From Bradyrhizobium paxllaeri (GTDB taxonomy: Bacteria; Pseudomonadota; Alphaproteobacteria; Rhizobiales; Xanthobacteraceae), in contig NZ_CP042968.1 in assembly GCF_001693515.2 (NCBI RefSeq), positions 2,108,001-2,172,000 on the forward strand: DNA of 64,000 bases, given 5' to 3'. Each line of letters starts with the position of its first letter. The stretch's first letter is position 1. The translations under genes were made by a program, and so were the position numbers. The notes under the pieces are model-generated. The model had not been told where the DNA came from. It searched no databases and saw only the letters and a program-made list of their open reading frames with translations. Shown here in pieces: positions 25,423-33,873 of the stretch.

Positions 25423-26697
25423 ATGAACGACGATCGCCAGAAGCGATCCGTCGGCGAGGGCAATATCGTGCCGCAGCCGCCCGCTCCCAGCGAGCGGCCC
25501 AAGCCGTCGCGCGAAAGCCACCGCGGCCTCGACTGGTTCATCTTCTTTCTCGCCGATGTGCAGACCGGTTTCGGCCCTTTCGTCGCGGTCTATCTGACCA
25601 CGCAGAAATGGACGCAGGTCGAGATCGGTTTCGTGCTTTCGATCGGCGGCATCATCGGCCTGCTCGGGCAGATGCCGGGCGGGGCGATCGTCGATGCCGC
25701 GCGCTCCGAGCGGCTGGTGGCGGGGCTGGCGGTCGCTACCATCGGCTGCTGCGCATTGGCCTATGCGTTATGGCCGATTTTTCCGGTCGTCACCGCAGCC
25801 GCGACGCTGCATGCGCTGGCAAGTTGCGTGCTGGGCCCGGCCATTGCCGCAATCAGCCTCGGTCTCGTCGGCCCGCTTGCGATCGGAGAACGGCTCGGGC
25901 GAAACGCCCGCTTCGCGTCGCTCGGCAACGGCTCGGCGGCGGCGCTGATGGGTGCCGTTGGTTACCTGGTGTCGAACCAGGCGGTCTTTATCGTTACCTT
26001 TCTTCTGGCCATCCCCACATTGTTGGCGCTGTCGCGGATTCGCGGGCAGGAGATCGATGTGGCGCAGGCCCATGGCGCCGTGGTGCGTGAGGTCCCCGAC
26101 AAGGAAGCCACCAGCGTTTTCCATCTGCTGCGGCAGCGGCCGCTGTTGATCTTTGCCGGCGGCGTGCTGCTGTTTCAACTCGCCAACGCCGCCATGCTGC
26201 CGCTGATGGCCGGCGTGGTCACGACGCGATCGGCTCAATGGGCGCCGGTGCTGATTGCGGGCTGCATCATCGTACCTCAAGCGATCGTTGCGCTGACTTC
26301 ACCCTCGGTCGGCCGCAAGGCGCAGGCCTGGGGAAGGCGACCGCTTCTGCTATTGGCGTTCGGCGCGCTGGCGATCCGCGGATTACTGTTTGCGGTCGTG
26401 CGCGATCCCTATCTTCTGGTTCTCGTGCAGGTGTTCGACGGCATCACCGCGGCCGTACTCGCCGTGATGGTGCCGCTGATCGTGGCCGATGTCGCCTATG
26501 GCAGCGGCCACTTCAATCTGGCGCAGGGCGTCGTCGGAACCGCGACCGGCATCGGTGCATCGCTCAGCACGGTGCTGGCCGGCTATATCAGCGACACCTT
26601 TGGAAGCAGCATCGCCTTTACGGGACTGGCCGGAATTGCAGCCCTCGGCCTGACGGTAATCTGGCTGTTCATGCCGGAGACCCGGCGGACGGAGTAA
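25423..26697 (+). CDS. MFS transporter
   Basis: The 424-residue protein has about 12 predicted membrane helices. It shows an early DVQTGFGPFVAVYLTTQKW segment and a motif-A-like GQMPGGAIVDAARSERLVAG, typical of the MFS group seen in rhizobial stress clusters. The ATG at 25423 has a weak ribosome-binding site; GGGAGAG lies farther upstream (~25380), so a non-ATG start is possible. It may be co-transcribed with the PRC-barrel gene 45 bases upstream. It overlaps the convergent MFS gene by 29 bases. The substrate is unknown. Confidence 0.87.
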   Translation: MNDDRQKRSVGEGNIVPQPPAPSERPKPSRESHRGLDWFIFFLADVQTGFGPFVAVYLTTQKWTQVEIGFVLSIGGIIGLLGQMPGGAIVDAARSERLVAGLAVATIGCCALAYALWPIFPVVTAAATLHALASCVLGPAIAAISLGLVGPLAIGERLGRNARFASLGNGSAAALMGAVGYLVSNQAVFIVTFLLAIPTLLALSRIRGQEIDVAQAHGAVVREVPDKEATSVFHLLRQRPLLIFAGGVLLFQLANAAMLPLMAGVVTTRSAQWAPVLIAGCIIVPQAIVALTSPSVGRKAQAWGRRPLLLLAFGALAIRGLLFAVVRDPYLLVLVQVFDGITAAVLAVMVPLIVADVAYGSGHFNLAQGVVGTATGIGASLSTVLAGYISDTFGSSIAFTGLAGIAALGLTVIWLFMPETRRTE

Positions 26698-27889
26698 GGC
26701 GTACGGTCAGCAGCGCGGCGATGGCCAGCGACGCGCCGACACCGGCGACGCAGGCGATCCATCCGAAACGATCGAACAATTGGCCCAGGGCGGCGCTGCC
26801 GACGAGGCCGCCGAGGAAATAGCAGGCGAGGTAGGTTCCGCTGGCGATGCCGCGGTTGTCGCTGGCGGCCTGTCCGACGAAGCCCGTGGCACAGGCCTGT
26901 GCGAAGAACGTGCCGATGCCGACCAGCACCATCCCCGCCAACACCTCTGACAGATGCGAGGACAGCATCAAGGGGAGGCCCAACGCGGCGACCGCAAGCG
27001 CGGCACAGATCGCCGGCCGGGTGCCGAAGCGCGCTACCGCTTTTCCCGCGAACAGCGTCGTCAGCACGGAAGGCGCGAATACGAAATAGACGAAGCCGAG
27101 ATCCATCCGCCCGAGTGACAACGGCGCGCGGACGAGAGCGAAATTGACATAGGTGAAGGTGCCGATGAAGGCGAACAGGATGCAGAAGCCGGTCGCAAAG
27201 GCCGATCGCAGCGCCGGCTTGCGCCAATGTGCGATCGTTGCCGCGAACGGCGATGGCGCGGCAGATGTCGCCCGCATCGGCTTGACGCGCTCGATGGTGA
27301 AGTAAACCAGCCCCGCGCCGGCAAGATTGAGCAGCGCAAAGAAATAGAAGTTCGAGGCCAGCCCAAGCGTGTCGACCAACGCGGCCGAGACCAGTCGTCC
27401 GATCAGGTTGCTCGCGACGTTGCCGGTGATGTAGGCCGCGAATGCGCTGCCCGCTTCCATCGCGCTGCATTGTTCACCGAGGTGGGCCAGCGTCAGCGCA
27501 AACGCCGAGGCCATGCAGAGGCCTTGCGCGATCCGAAGTACGGTGAATGTCGTGAGATCGGGCGCGATCGCCAGCAAAGCGGTCGGAACCGCCAGCAGGA
27601 TCAGGCTCACGAGAATGCCGCGCCGACGGTCGATATGTGGGCTCAGGAAGCCGACAACGAGGCTGGCGATTGCCATGCCCAGCGTGCTGGCGTTGACGGC
27701 TACGCCCATCTCGGCGGGCGATACGTTGTAGTGCCGGGTCAGCGAGGGAAGGATCGCCTGCGTCGCGAACAGATCGACCACGGTGAGGAACGCGGTGAGC
27801 CCGATGACGAGGGATCGCAGCACTGTGCCAGGTGAGCGACCATGCATTGTCATCGCTTCGGATTCCATCGGCGCGGAAATGCCGGTCAT
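26669..27889 (-). CDS. MFS transporter
   Basis: This second MFS protein has 406 residues and about 12 helices (FLTVVDLFATQAILPSL in the first, VGFLSPHIDRRRGILVSLIL as motif A). It resembles the arabinose-efflux/YnfM-like group. The ATG at 27889 is preceded by GAGAAG and is preferred to a 21-residue upstream extension. Its 3' end overlaps the convergent MFS gene at 25423. The substrate is unknown; nearby genes are redox proteins. Confidence 0.87.
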   Translation of the reverse strand: MTGISAPMESEAMTMHGRSPGTVLRSLVIGLTAFLTVVDLFATQAILPSLTRHYNVSPAEMGVAVNASTLGMAIASLVVGFLSPHIDRRRGILVSLILLAVPTALLAIAPDLTTFTVLRIAQGLCMASAFALTLAHLGEQCSAMEAGSAFAAYITGNVASNLIGRLVSAALVDTLGLASNFYFFALLNLAGAGLVYFTIERVKPMRATSAAPSPFAATIAHWRKPALRSAFATGFCILFAFIGTFTYVNFALVRAPLSLGRMDLGFVYFVFAPSVLTTLFAGKAVARFGTRPAICAALAVAALGLPLMLSSHLSEVLAGMVLVGIGTFFAQACATGFVGQAASDNRGIASGTYLACYFLGGLVGSAALGQLFDRFGWIACVAGVGASLAIAALLTVRLTPSAGSPA

Positions 27890-28010
27890 GGCGCTTCTCA
27901 CTATCAGCTCGGAAAAAAGAAGGATGTGACACCTGGGCGTGCGGGGCGACACGTGGACCCCAGGCCGTCACATCCGGCAACGAGACGTCGGGAGGCGCTC
28001 GTTACAGCTC

Positions 28011-28502
28011 TTACATGTTGTGATCGTGCGGGTCCTTGCGGACGTCGCCGACATAGAGAATGACGGTTTCCTTGCCGAGGTTCTTCCACCAGTGCGAGGT
28101 GCCGGCGACCTCCGGCCTGATCTCGCCGGCCTTGTGCACGATCGGCTCCGAACAATTGCTGGCGTATTCGACGATCTCGCCTTGTTGGACAAAGATCAGC
28201 GCGGGACGGTCGTCATGGCTGTGCCAGGGCACGATGCCGCCGGGCTCGATCGTCAATTTGCGGAAGCGCAGCTCGCGATCCCTGATGTTGGCCGGCTGCT
28301 TTTCGAGATTGATCGAGCCGAGCGTAATGTCCGTGACGCCGACCGGCTTGTGGTCGACCATCGGGCGGACGTTCGCTTGCATCTTTCCGGCTGGGCATTC
28401 GCCGGCGATGGCGCTGGACGTAGTTGCAATCGAGCCTGCAATCATTCCGACGAATGCAAGACTCTGCCAGATGGTGTGTGACGCGACGTTGGATTTGGAC
28501 AT
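28011..28502 (-). CDS. Exported cupin-domain protein
   Basis: This 163-residue protein has a signal peptide (cleavage near SAIAGE, residue 34) and a single cupin barrel. Motif 1 is visible as PWHSHDDRPALIFVQQGE, with two histidines as likely metal ligands. A later histidine in TSHWWKNLG is consistent with motif 2. Periplasmic cupins of this kind bind metals or small ligands, and no enzyme activity can be named. GAGGAG precedes the start. A palindrome of the ATAG-N7-CTAT type lies about 115 bases upstream (28617-28633), shared with other genes of this block. Confidence 0.85.
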   Translation of the reverse strand: MSKSNVASHTIWQSLAFVGMIAGSIATTSSAIAGECPAGKMQANVRPMVDHKPVGVTDITLGSINLEKQPANIRDRELRFRKLTIEPGGIVPWHSHDDRPALIFVQQGEIVEYASNCSEPIVHKAGEIRPEVAGTSHWWKNLGKETVILYVGDVRKDPHDHNM

Positions 28503-28616
28503 GTCATGGTCTCCTCTGTTTCTGTCTTTTGCCGCGGCCTCGAATGATCTGGCCGGCTACGTCATCACCATCAAGGAAATCGGCCGCGGGAGGAAATGCC
28601 GGTTGGCTCTTGACTC

Positions 28617-28633
28617 CATAGCGCCGCGCTATG
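28617..28633. promoter_or_regulatory. LysR-type box 1 (ATAG-N7-CTAT), upstream of the cupin gene
   Basis: CATAGCGCCGCGCTATG is a perfect inverted repeat with 8-base arms around one central base. It contains the T-N11-A spacing of LysR-type binding sites. Related copies lie at 30681-30695 and 32902-32920, the last beside a lysR gene. Confidence 0.65.
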
Positions 28634-28636
28634 CGG

Positions 28637-29998
28637 CTAGCCGTGGCCGAGCATGTGTTTGATGTCGGAGGAGAAGGTCGGGTAGGCGTAGACATTTTCC
28701 CGGATCTGGCTCGCGGTGATGTTGAAGCGCATCGCCAGTCCAAAAATGTTCACGAGCTCCTGGCCGGCATGCCCGACGAAATGCGCGCCCAGAATGAGGT
28801 CGGCCGATCGGTCCACGATCACCTTCGACCATGCCACGGTCTCGGCATAGGTTTTCGCGGAGAACCAGTCGAGCATGTCATTGGTGTGAACGTCGATGAT
28901 GAGGCCCTTCTGCCTGGCGGCGGCTTCGGTCAGGCCGACGGAGGCGAGCGGCGGCACGGTGTAGACGGATGTCGCCATGCTGGCGTAGTCCGGGCTGTGT
29001 ATCGGGCCTTCTACGATGTTGCGGCCGACGATGTCGCCCTCATAGGTCGCGATCGGCGACAGTTGCGGTGAGGTCGGTACTGCGTCGCCGCAAACATATA
29101 CGTTCGGGTTGGAGGTCGAGCGCAGATGCCGGTCGATCGCGATGCGGCCATTGGCGTGCTCGACCTGGCCCGCGGCGAGATCAAGCGTATCGACATTGGC
29201 AATGCGTCCCGCGCCATTGACGATACGGTCGGCCTCTAACGTGTGCTCGGCTCCCTCGTGGGTGAAGTGGACGCGCAGGTGGCCATTCGCTCTTTCAATT
29301 CGCTTGACGCTGACGCCAGTCCTGACCCGGATGCCGATACGCTCGCTCTCGGTCTGCAGGCGTGCGACTGCGTCTGCGTCCATGGCCGGCAATAGCTGCG
29401 GCAGTGCCTCGAGAATCGTGACTGCAGCGCCGGCGCGGGCATAGACATGGCCAAACTCAAGTGCGATGACGCCGCCGCCGACGAAAATCACCGAGGCAGG
29501 TAGCTCCCGCTCGCTCAGCATCTCGTCAGAAGTGATCATCAGTTCGGCACCCGGGATCGGCAGCGGCCGCGGCTTCGATCCCGTCGCGATCACGATGTGC
29601 CTGGCCTCAAGCCTGCGGTCGCCGACGCGGATGCTGGTCGGACCGGCAAAAGCGGCATGGCCCTTGATGACCTCGACATTGCGCTTGGCCATGGAGCGGG
29701 CGAGGTTGGCCGGGATGTCCTTGATCATGTCCTTCTCGCGATCGATCAGTGCCGCCCAGTTGAGCTTCGGTCTGCCGACGGCGATATGATGAATGGACGC
29801 GCGCTCGATTTCGTGCAGTGCGTGGCCGGCGGCAACCAGCACCTTCTTCGGCGTGCAGCCGCGGTTCGGGCATGTGCCGCCGAGAAGATCGGCCTCGATT
29901 ATCGCGACCGACATTCCCGCGTGCCGGACCGGACCGGTGACGCCGATGCCGGCATTGCCGCCACCCAGAATGGCCACGTCGAATTTCTCCGGTGTCAT
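28637..29998 (-). CDS. FAD-dependent pyridine nucleotide-disulfide oxidoreductase
   Basis: This 453-residue flavoprotein belongs to the glutathione/mercuric reductase and lipoamide dehydrogenase family. The FAD motif GGGNAG is at residues 12-17. The redox disulfide is C43-x4-C48 in GGTCPNRGCTPKK. An NAD(P)-binding motif is near VGGGVIALEFG, and a C-terminal dimerisation domain is present. It lacks the N-terminal heavy-metal domain and C-terminal cysteine pair of MerA, so mercury reduction is unlikely. It probably reduces a thiol or quinone substrate. It may be co-transcribed with the DUF302 gene 91 bases upstream. Confidence 0.9.
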   Translation of the reverse strand: MTPEKFDVAILGGGNAGIGVTGPVRHAGMSVAIIEADLLGGTCPNRGCTPKKVLVAAGHALHEIERASIHHIAVGRPKLNWAALIDREKDMIKDIPANLARSMAKRNVEVIKGHAAFAGPTSIRVGDRRLEARHIVIATGSKPRPLPIPGAELMITSDEMLSERELPASVIFVGGGVIALEFGHVYARAGAAVTILEALPQLLPAMDADAVARLQTESERIGIRVRTGVSVKRIERANGHLRVHFTHEGAEHTLEADRIVNGAGRIANVDTLDLAAGQVEHANGRIAIDRHLRSTSNPNVYVCGDAVPTSPQLSPIATYEGDIVGRNIVEGPIHSPDYASMATSVYTVPPLASVGLTEAAARQKGLIIDVHTNDMLDWFSAKTYAETVAWSKVIVDRSADLILGAHFVGHAGQELVNIFGLAMRFNITASQIRENVYAYPTFSSDIKHMLGHG

Positions 29999-30089
29999 CG
30001 AATTGATCCCTCTGTTGGCAGCTCCTGATGCCGATCAGGCCGCGCCGTCGGCGCAGCCTGGAGACGTCACGCGTGACGGGTCGGCGGCG

Positions 30090-30581
30090 TTACCGGGTCG
30101 TAATCGTCGAGGTGATCGAGCCCACCACCTTGGTCGCCATCTCGAACTGCGCGACACGATCCCTGATGTTGTGGCGCTTCGCGATCCATCCGAAATCGGT
30201 CCAGACCGCCCAAACATCGCCATTGTCGTCCTGCGTCAGCAGCAGCCGGACCGGCCAGTCGAGGCCGGCATTCGGGTTCGAGGTGATGAACTGGGTTCCG
30301 AGCGGCGGATTGCCGAACACCAGCAGCGTCGAAGGACGCAGCTTGATGTCGGCGTCGGCGGCGAGCCTGGACTGGTCGATCTCCATGAAGAACTTGATGC
30401 CCTTGCCGGCGATATCGGCCTTGATGCGGCTGATCGCCTCCGCCATCGGCACCGCGCTCTTGACGCGAACGATACCGTCGTCACTGTCGGCGCGTGCGGC
30501 GGAGACGACGGAAACGATCAGCAGGACCAGCAGCAGCGAGGCGCAGAAATTTGCAATGCGGTTCGTCAAATGGGCTGTCAT
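30090..30581 (-). CDS. Exported DUF302-domain protein
   Basis: The 163-residue protein has a signal sequence (long hydrophobic core, cleavage near ARADS at residue 31) followed by a DUF302 domain. The VKSAVPMAEAISRIKADIAGKG helix and LLVFGNPPLGTQFITSNP are the family's conserved parts. DUF302 proteins are uncharacterised and occur often near redox or sulfur genes. The ATG at 30581 follows AGGAGA. A LysR-type palindrome (30681-30695) lies 100 bases upstream in the gap shared with a divergent small secreted protein. Confidence 0.88.
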   Translation of the reverse strand: MTAHLTNRIANFCASLLLVLLIVSVVSAARADSDDGIVRVKSAVPMAEAISRIKADIAGKGIKFFMEIDQSRLAADADIKLRPSTLLVFGNPPLGTQFITSNPNAGLDWPVRLLLTQDDNGDVWAVWTDFGWIAKRHNIRDRVAQFEMATKVVGSITSTITTR

Positions 30582-30680
30582 CGGAAATCTCCTGTCGGTT
30601 GGCGCATGCCTCCGCATGCTTTCGAGGACAGGATGAAGATCCAGCCGGCCCATATGAAATGCGGATTCGCTCTGAAGTCG

Positions 30681-30695
30681 ATAGCGCGGGGCTAT
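30681..30695. promoter_or_regulatory. LysR-type box 2 (ATAG-N7-CTAT), DUF302 / small protein divergent gap
   Basis: ATAGCGCGGGGCTAT has 5-base outer arms, the same first seven bases as the other two boxes, and the T-N11-A spacing. A degenerate relative, ATACGCCGCGGCTAT, lies at 30709-30723. The arrangement of a strong and a weak site is common for LysR regulators. Confidence 0.6.
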
Positions 30696-30819
30696 TGGCC
30701 GTCGCTCAATACGCCGCGGCTATCGAACCGATTGTGCAACGGTATTTCTCATTCAGATCCTGCGGCCTTCTGATGAGACAGCGCCCGATCGGCGGGCGTC
30801 ACCATCCAGAGGAATAGCC

Positions 30820-31104
30820 ATGAAAATCCTTTCCAAGACCCTGATTGCCGCCGCGGCCTTTACCGTCGTCGCCACCACGGCGTTCTCGCAAGTTCCCTGG
30901 GAATTCAATCCGGGCATGGCCTATATGTATGCCGGTTCCGGCAAGATGTCGGCGATGGCGATGGCCGCGACGCCCAAGAACCACGACGCGATGATGAAGA
31001 ACGCCAAGAAGGTGCCTGCTAACACCGTGTTTTTCATGGACAAGGGCCAGCTCTACTCGGCCTCGGGCATGCTCGACCCTACCGGTAACTTCTATCTGCC
31101 CTGA
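30820..31104 (+). CDS. Small exported protein of unknown function
   Basis: I do not recognise this 94-residue protein. It has a clear signal peptide (cleavage near AFSQV, residue 23). The mature part of ~70 residues is rich in methionine (AYMYAGSGKMSAMAMAATPKNHDAMMKNAKK) and has two histidine/aspartate groups but no cysteine. Methionine-rich secreted peptides can bind copper or scavenge oxidants; this is inference. GAGGAA precedes the ATG. It is divergent from the DUF302 gene and shares the LysR-type box with it. A GC-rich hairpin follows the stop. Confidence 0.8.
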   Translation: MKILSKTLIAAAAFTVVATTAFSQVPWEFNPGMAYMYAGSGKMSAMAMAATPKNHDAMMKNAKKVPANTVFFMDKGQLYSASGMLDPTGNFYLP

Positions 31105-31122
31105 ATCGAGCACTGCAGCGTC

Positions 31123-31145
31123 GGGCCGCCCTTGCCGGGCGGCCC
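31123..31145 (+). terminator. GC-rich hairpin after the small exported protein
   Basis: GGGCCGCCC (31123-31131) and GGGCGGCCC (31137-31145) form a 9-base perfect stem with a 5-base loop. No T-tract follows, so it may pause or attenuate transcription rather than end it fully before the peroxiredoxin-like gene. Confidence 0.5.
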
Positions 31146-31181
31146 AGACCAGAAAATAATGCGGATATGCCGGAGCAAGCC

Positions 31182-31901
31182 ATGACGACAACGCTATCGC
31201 CAGCCAACGCCGAACGTCTCAAGGAGGCGTTCCTGCGGTGCCGCGACATGGAAGGCAGCTTGCGCGAGCAGCTCGAGGCCTATGCTGCGGAGGGGCGGGA
31301 GATCTTTCCGGCCTATGGCGAAGCGGTCGACCGGCTGGTGGCGCGGCTCAACGAGAATGGTGGCGGCGAAAACGCGCCGCGGCCGGGCGAGGTGATGCCG
31401 CCATTCCTGCTGCCGGACGAGACCGGGCGCCTGGTCAGCCTGAAATCGCTCCTCGATCGCGGCCCGGTCGCGGTGATGTTCTATCGCGGCCATTGGTGCC
31501 CGTATTGCCGGCTGAATGTGTGGGCGGTGATCCAGGCCCATGCCCGGATAAACGCGCTGGGCGCACAGACCGTCGCGATCATGCCGGAGACGCAGGCCTA
31601 TGCCGCAAAATTCAAATCCGAGGCCAATGCGCTGTTCCCCGTGCTGACCGATCTCGACAATGGCTATGCGCTGTCGCTCAATCTTGCGATCTGGTTCGGC
31701 GCGGAAATCCAGCGGCTGCTGTCATACCAGGACATGGCGAGTTTCCACGGCAATGACGGCTGGGTGCTGCCGATCCCTGCCACCTTCGTGGTTGGCCGTG
31801 ACGGATTGGTGAAGGCGCGCTTCGTCGATCCCGATTTCCGCAAGCGCATGGAGATCGACGACCTGATCACCGCGCTGAAGAGCGCGAGCGAGGAAGCGTA
31901 G
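31182..31901 (+). CDS. Peroxiredoxin-like (AhpC/TSA-fold) protein
   Basis: This 239-residue thioredoxin-fold protein would reduce peroxides. After an ~65-residue helical N-terminus, the fold carries FYRGHWCPYCRLNVWA with a CxxC pair at residues 106 and 109. That replaces the usual TxxC peroxidatic site and marks the peroxiredoxin-like family rather than classic AhpC. GGAG lies 7 bases before the ATG at 31182; an ATG at 31167 is the alternative. It is on the same strand as the small secreted protein gene. Confidence 0.87.
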   Translation: MTTTLSPANAERLKEAFLRCRDMEGSLREQLEAYAAEGREIFPAYGEAVDRLVARLNENGGGENAPRPGEVMPPFLLPDETGRLVSLKSLLDRGPVAVMFYRGHWCPYCRLNVWAVIQAHARINALGAQTVAIMPETQAYAAKFKSEANALFPVLTDLDNGYALSLNLAIWFGAEIQRLLSYQDMASFHGNDGWVLPIPATFVVGRDGLVKARFVDPDFRKRMEIDDLITALKSASEEA

Positions 31902-31933
31902 CGCTCAGGAAACTTCTGGCGCTTCAACGTCCC

Positions 31934-32836
31934 TCAAGCGCCGGCGGTCTTGCCCACGACCTGCTGCCAGTCGGCGCCGCGCAGCATACGCATCACGGCG
32001 GATGCCACGGCGGTGCGTTCGCGCCCCGCGACACCGTAGAGGTTGACGGTTCGCCGAGCGTCCAGCCCATCGACTGCGGCGCGCTTCAGCGTCGGCGGAA
32101 TTGCTGCGGTATCGGGCACCACGGCGACGCCGATATCGGCCTCCAACAGTTCGATCAAATCGCGTTCGGATGCGATCTCGTGGCTGCGATCGACGTCGAG
32201 CCCATGTTCGCGAAGCGAAGAGTTCACCCGCGCCGCATGCTCGCAGTAAATCCGTGACAGCAATTGCTCGGCGCGAAGATCGCCAAAATCGATTTTCTCG
32301 CGCGTCGCCAGCGGGTGTTTCTTGTTGACGACGAGTTGAAAGCTTTCCGTGAACAGTGGCCACGTATCGAGCCGGTCCCACTCTTCGCTGATCTCGGCGG
32401 CTATGCCGAGCTCGGCTTCGCCCTTCTTCAGAAATTCCGCAACTTCGCGGGCATTGCCGCGCAGGAAGCGAAACTCCAGGCGGTTGAACATCCGCTTGAT
32501 CTGGTCGAGATGCGGGATCAGCAGCGCGAGGTCGACGGAGTGGGTCAGCGCGATCCTGAGTGCGCCGACTTCCCCGCTCTTGAAGGAGGAGGCGAGCTCG
32601 CGGGCACCGGTCGCTGCCTCATAGCATTGCTTGAGCAGCGGGTGCATGCGCTGGCCGAGTTCGGTCAATTGTGCGGCAGGGCGCTCGCGGCGAAACAGGT
32701 CGCCGCCGAGTTCGGCTTCCAGCTGCTTGATGGCGCGCGTCAGCGACGGCTGCGTGACGTTGCACTCGTCGGCGGCGCGCGTGAAGTTGAGCACGCGCGC
32801 GACCGCGAGGAAGTAGCGAACCTGATGCATCTCCAT
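31934..32836 (-). CDS. LysR-family transcriptional regulator
   Basis: This 300-residue regulator has the winged helix-turn-helix at residues 1-60 (FTRAADECNVTQPSLTRAIKQLE) and a full-length periplasmic-binding-like effector domain to the end. The ATG at 32836 gives the usual N-terminus MEMHQVRYFLAVA. A LysR-type palindrome lies 66 bases upstream in the gap to the divergent dehydrogenase gene, and two similar palindromes precede the DUF302/small protein and cupin genes. It resembles OxyR-like regulators in length, but I do not see a clear redox cysteine pair. The predicted role is controlling the local redox block. Confidence 0.9.
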   Translation of the reverse strand: MEMHQVRYFLAVARVLNFTRAADECNVTQPSLTRAIKQLEAELGGDLFRRERPAAQLTELGQRMHPLLKQCYEAATGARELASSFKSGEVGALRIALTHSVDLALLIPHLDQIKRMFNRLEFRFLRGNAREVAEFLKKGEAELGIAAEISEEWDRLDTWPLFTESFQLVVNKKHPLATREKIDFGDLRAEQLLSRIYCEHAARVNSSLREHGLDVDRSHEIASERDLIELLEADIGVAVVPDTAAIPPTLKRAAVDGLDARRTVNLYGVAGRERTAVASAVMRMLRGADWQQVVGKTAGA

Positions 32837-32901
32837 GGCCGTGCCCCGGTCTGTCTTGATCGCACCGTACCCGATCGCGGCTGGCGATGACACCATAACC
32901 G

Positions 32902-32920
32902 CCATAGCGCCGGCCTATGG
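32902..32920. promoter_or_regulatory. LysR-type box 3 (ATAG-N7-CTAT), lysR / dehydrogenase divergent gap
   Basis: CCATAGCGCCGGCCTATGG has 6-base outer arms and shares ATAGCGCCG with box 1. It lies between the divergent lysR (32836) and SDR (33022) starts, the normal place for a LysR site controlling both. Confidence 0.65.
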
Positions 32921-33021
32921 TTTTGGAAGCCAAACGGCATTTCCTCACTTCAAGCCGGAAGGGCAGGGTGGGGCCGGGATGGTCAGCATAAGCGCTGAAT
33001 CCCCCACACGAAAGGATAGCC

Positions 33022-33846
33022 ATGAATATCCAGCTCAATGCTCGAGGCGTGGCGGCCGAGCGGCCGCTGACTGGCAAGGTCTCGCTGGTGACGGGTTCGA
33101 CCAGCGGCATCGGGCTCGGGATTGCCCGCGCGCTGGCGGAGGCAGGCGCAGCAGTGGTGCTGAACGGGTTTGGTATCGCGACCGAGATCGCCAGAACTCG
33201 GAATCAGATCGAAGCCGAGTTCGGCGTCAACGTCAGCTATTCCGCCGCCGACATGACGAGCCACGATGCAATCGCCGAGATGATTGCGGCTACCGTCGCC
33301 AGTCACGGACGGCTCGATATTCTCGTCAACAATGCCGGCATCCAGCATGTCGCGCCGCTCGACCAGTTTCCGGTCGAGAAATGGGACGCGATCCTGTCGA
33401 TCAACCTGTCGTCGGCGTTTCACACCACGCGGCTCGCACTGCCCGCGATGCGTCAGAACAAATTCGGGCGGATCATCAACATCGCCTCCGCGCACGGGCT
33501 GGTCGCTTCGCCCTTCAAGGCGGCCTATGTCGCGGCCAAGCATGGCATCGTCGGCCTGACCAAGGTGGCGGCGCTGGAGACGGCGGAGGACGGCATTACC
33601 TGCAACGCGATCTGTCCGGGTTATGTCTATACGCCGCTGGTCGAGGCGCAGATCGAAGGACAGGCCAAGGCGCACGGCATTTCGCGCGAGCAGGTCATTC
33701 ACGACGTGCTGCTGGCGCAGCAACCGAACAAGCGCTTTGCCACGGTCGAAGAGCTTGGCGCGCTGACGGTGTTTCTCGCCAGCGATGCCGCCGCATCGAT
33801 CACCGGTATCGCGTTGCCGGTCGATGGCGGGTGGACGGCGCACTAG
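33022..33846 (+). CDS. Short-chain dehydrogenase, 3-hydroxybutyrate dehydrogenase type
   Basis: This 274-residue NAD-dependent enzyme probably interconverts 3-hydroxybutyrate and acetoacetate in polyhydroxybutyrate turnover. The cofactor motif TGSTSGIG is at residues 24-31, NNAG at 103-106, and the catalytic residues are S156, Y169 and K173. The pattern NAICPGYVYTPLVEAQI and the C-terminal DGGWTAH match D-3-hydroxybutyrate dehydrogenases closely. GAAAGGA precedes the ATG. A patatin-like lipase follows after 27 bases in the same operon, and a divergent LysR gene lies upstream. Confidence 0.9.
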   Translation: MNIQLNARGVAAERPLTGKVSLVTGSTSGIGLGIARALAEAGAAVVLNGFGIATEIARTRNQIEAEFGVNVSYSAADMTSHDAIAEMIAATVASHGRLDILVNNAGIQHVAPLDQFPVEKWDAILSINLSSAFHTTRLALPAMRQNKFGRIINIASAHGLVASPFKAAYVAAKHGIVGLTKVAALETAEDGITCNAICPGYVYTPLVEAQIEGQAKAHGISREQVIHDVLLAQQPNKRFATVEELGALTVFLASDAAASITGIALPVDGGWTAH

Positions 33847-33873
33847 CGCTGCGACAATCCAGGAGAGCGTGAC

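Noticed and set aside
28637..29998. Mercuric reductase
   Set aside because: The active-site disulfide is present, but the C-terminal cysteine pair and the N-terminal metal-binding domain of MerA are missing and no other mer genes are nearby.
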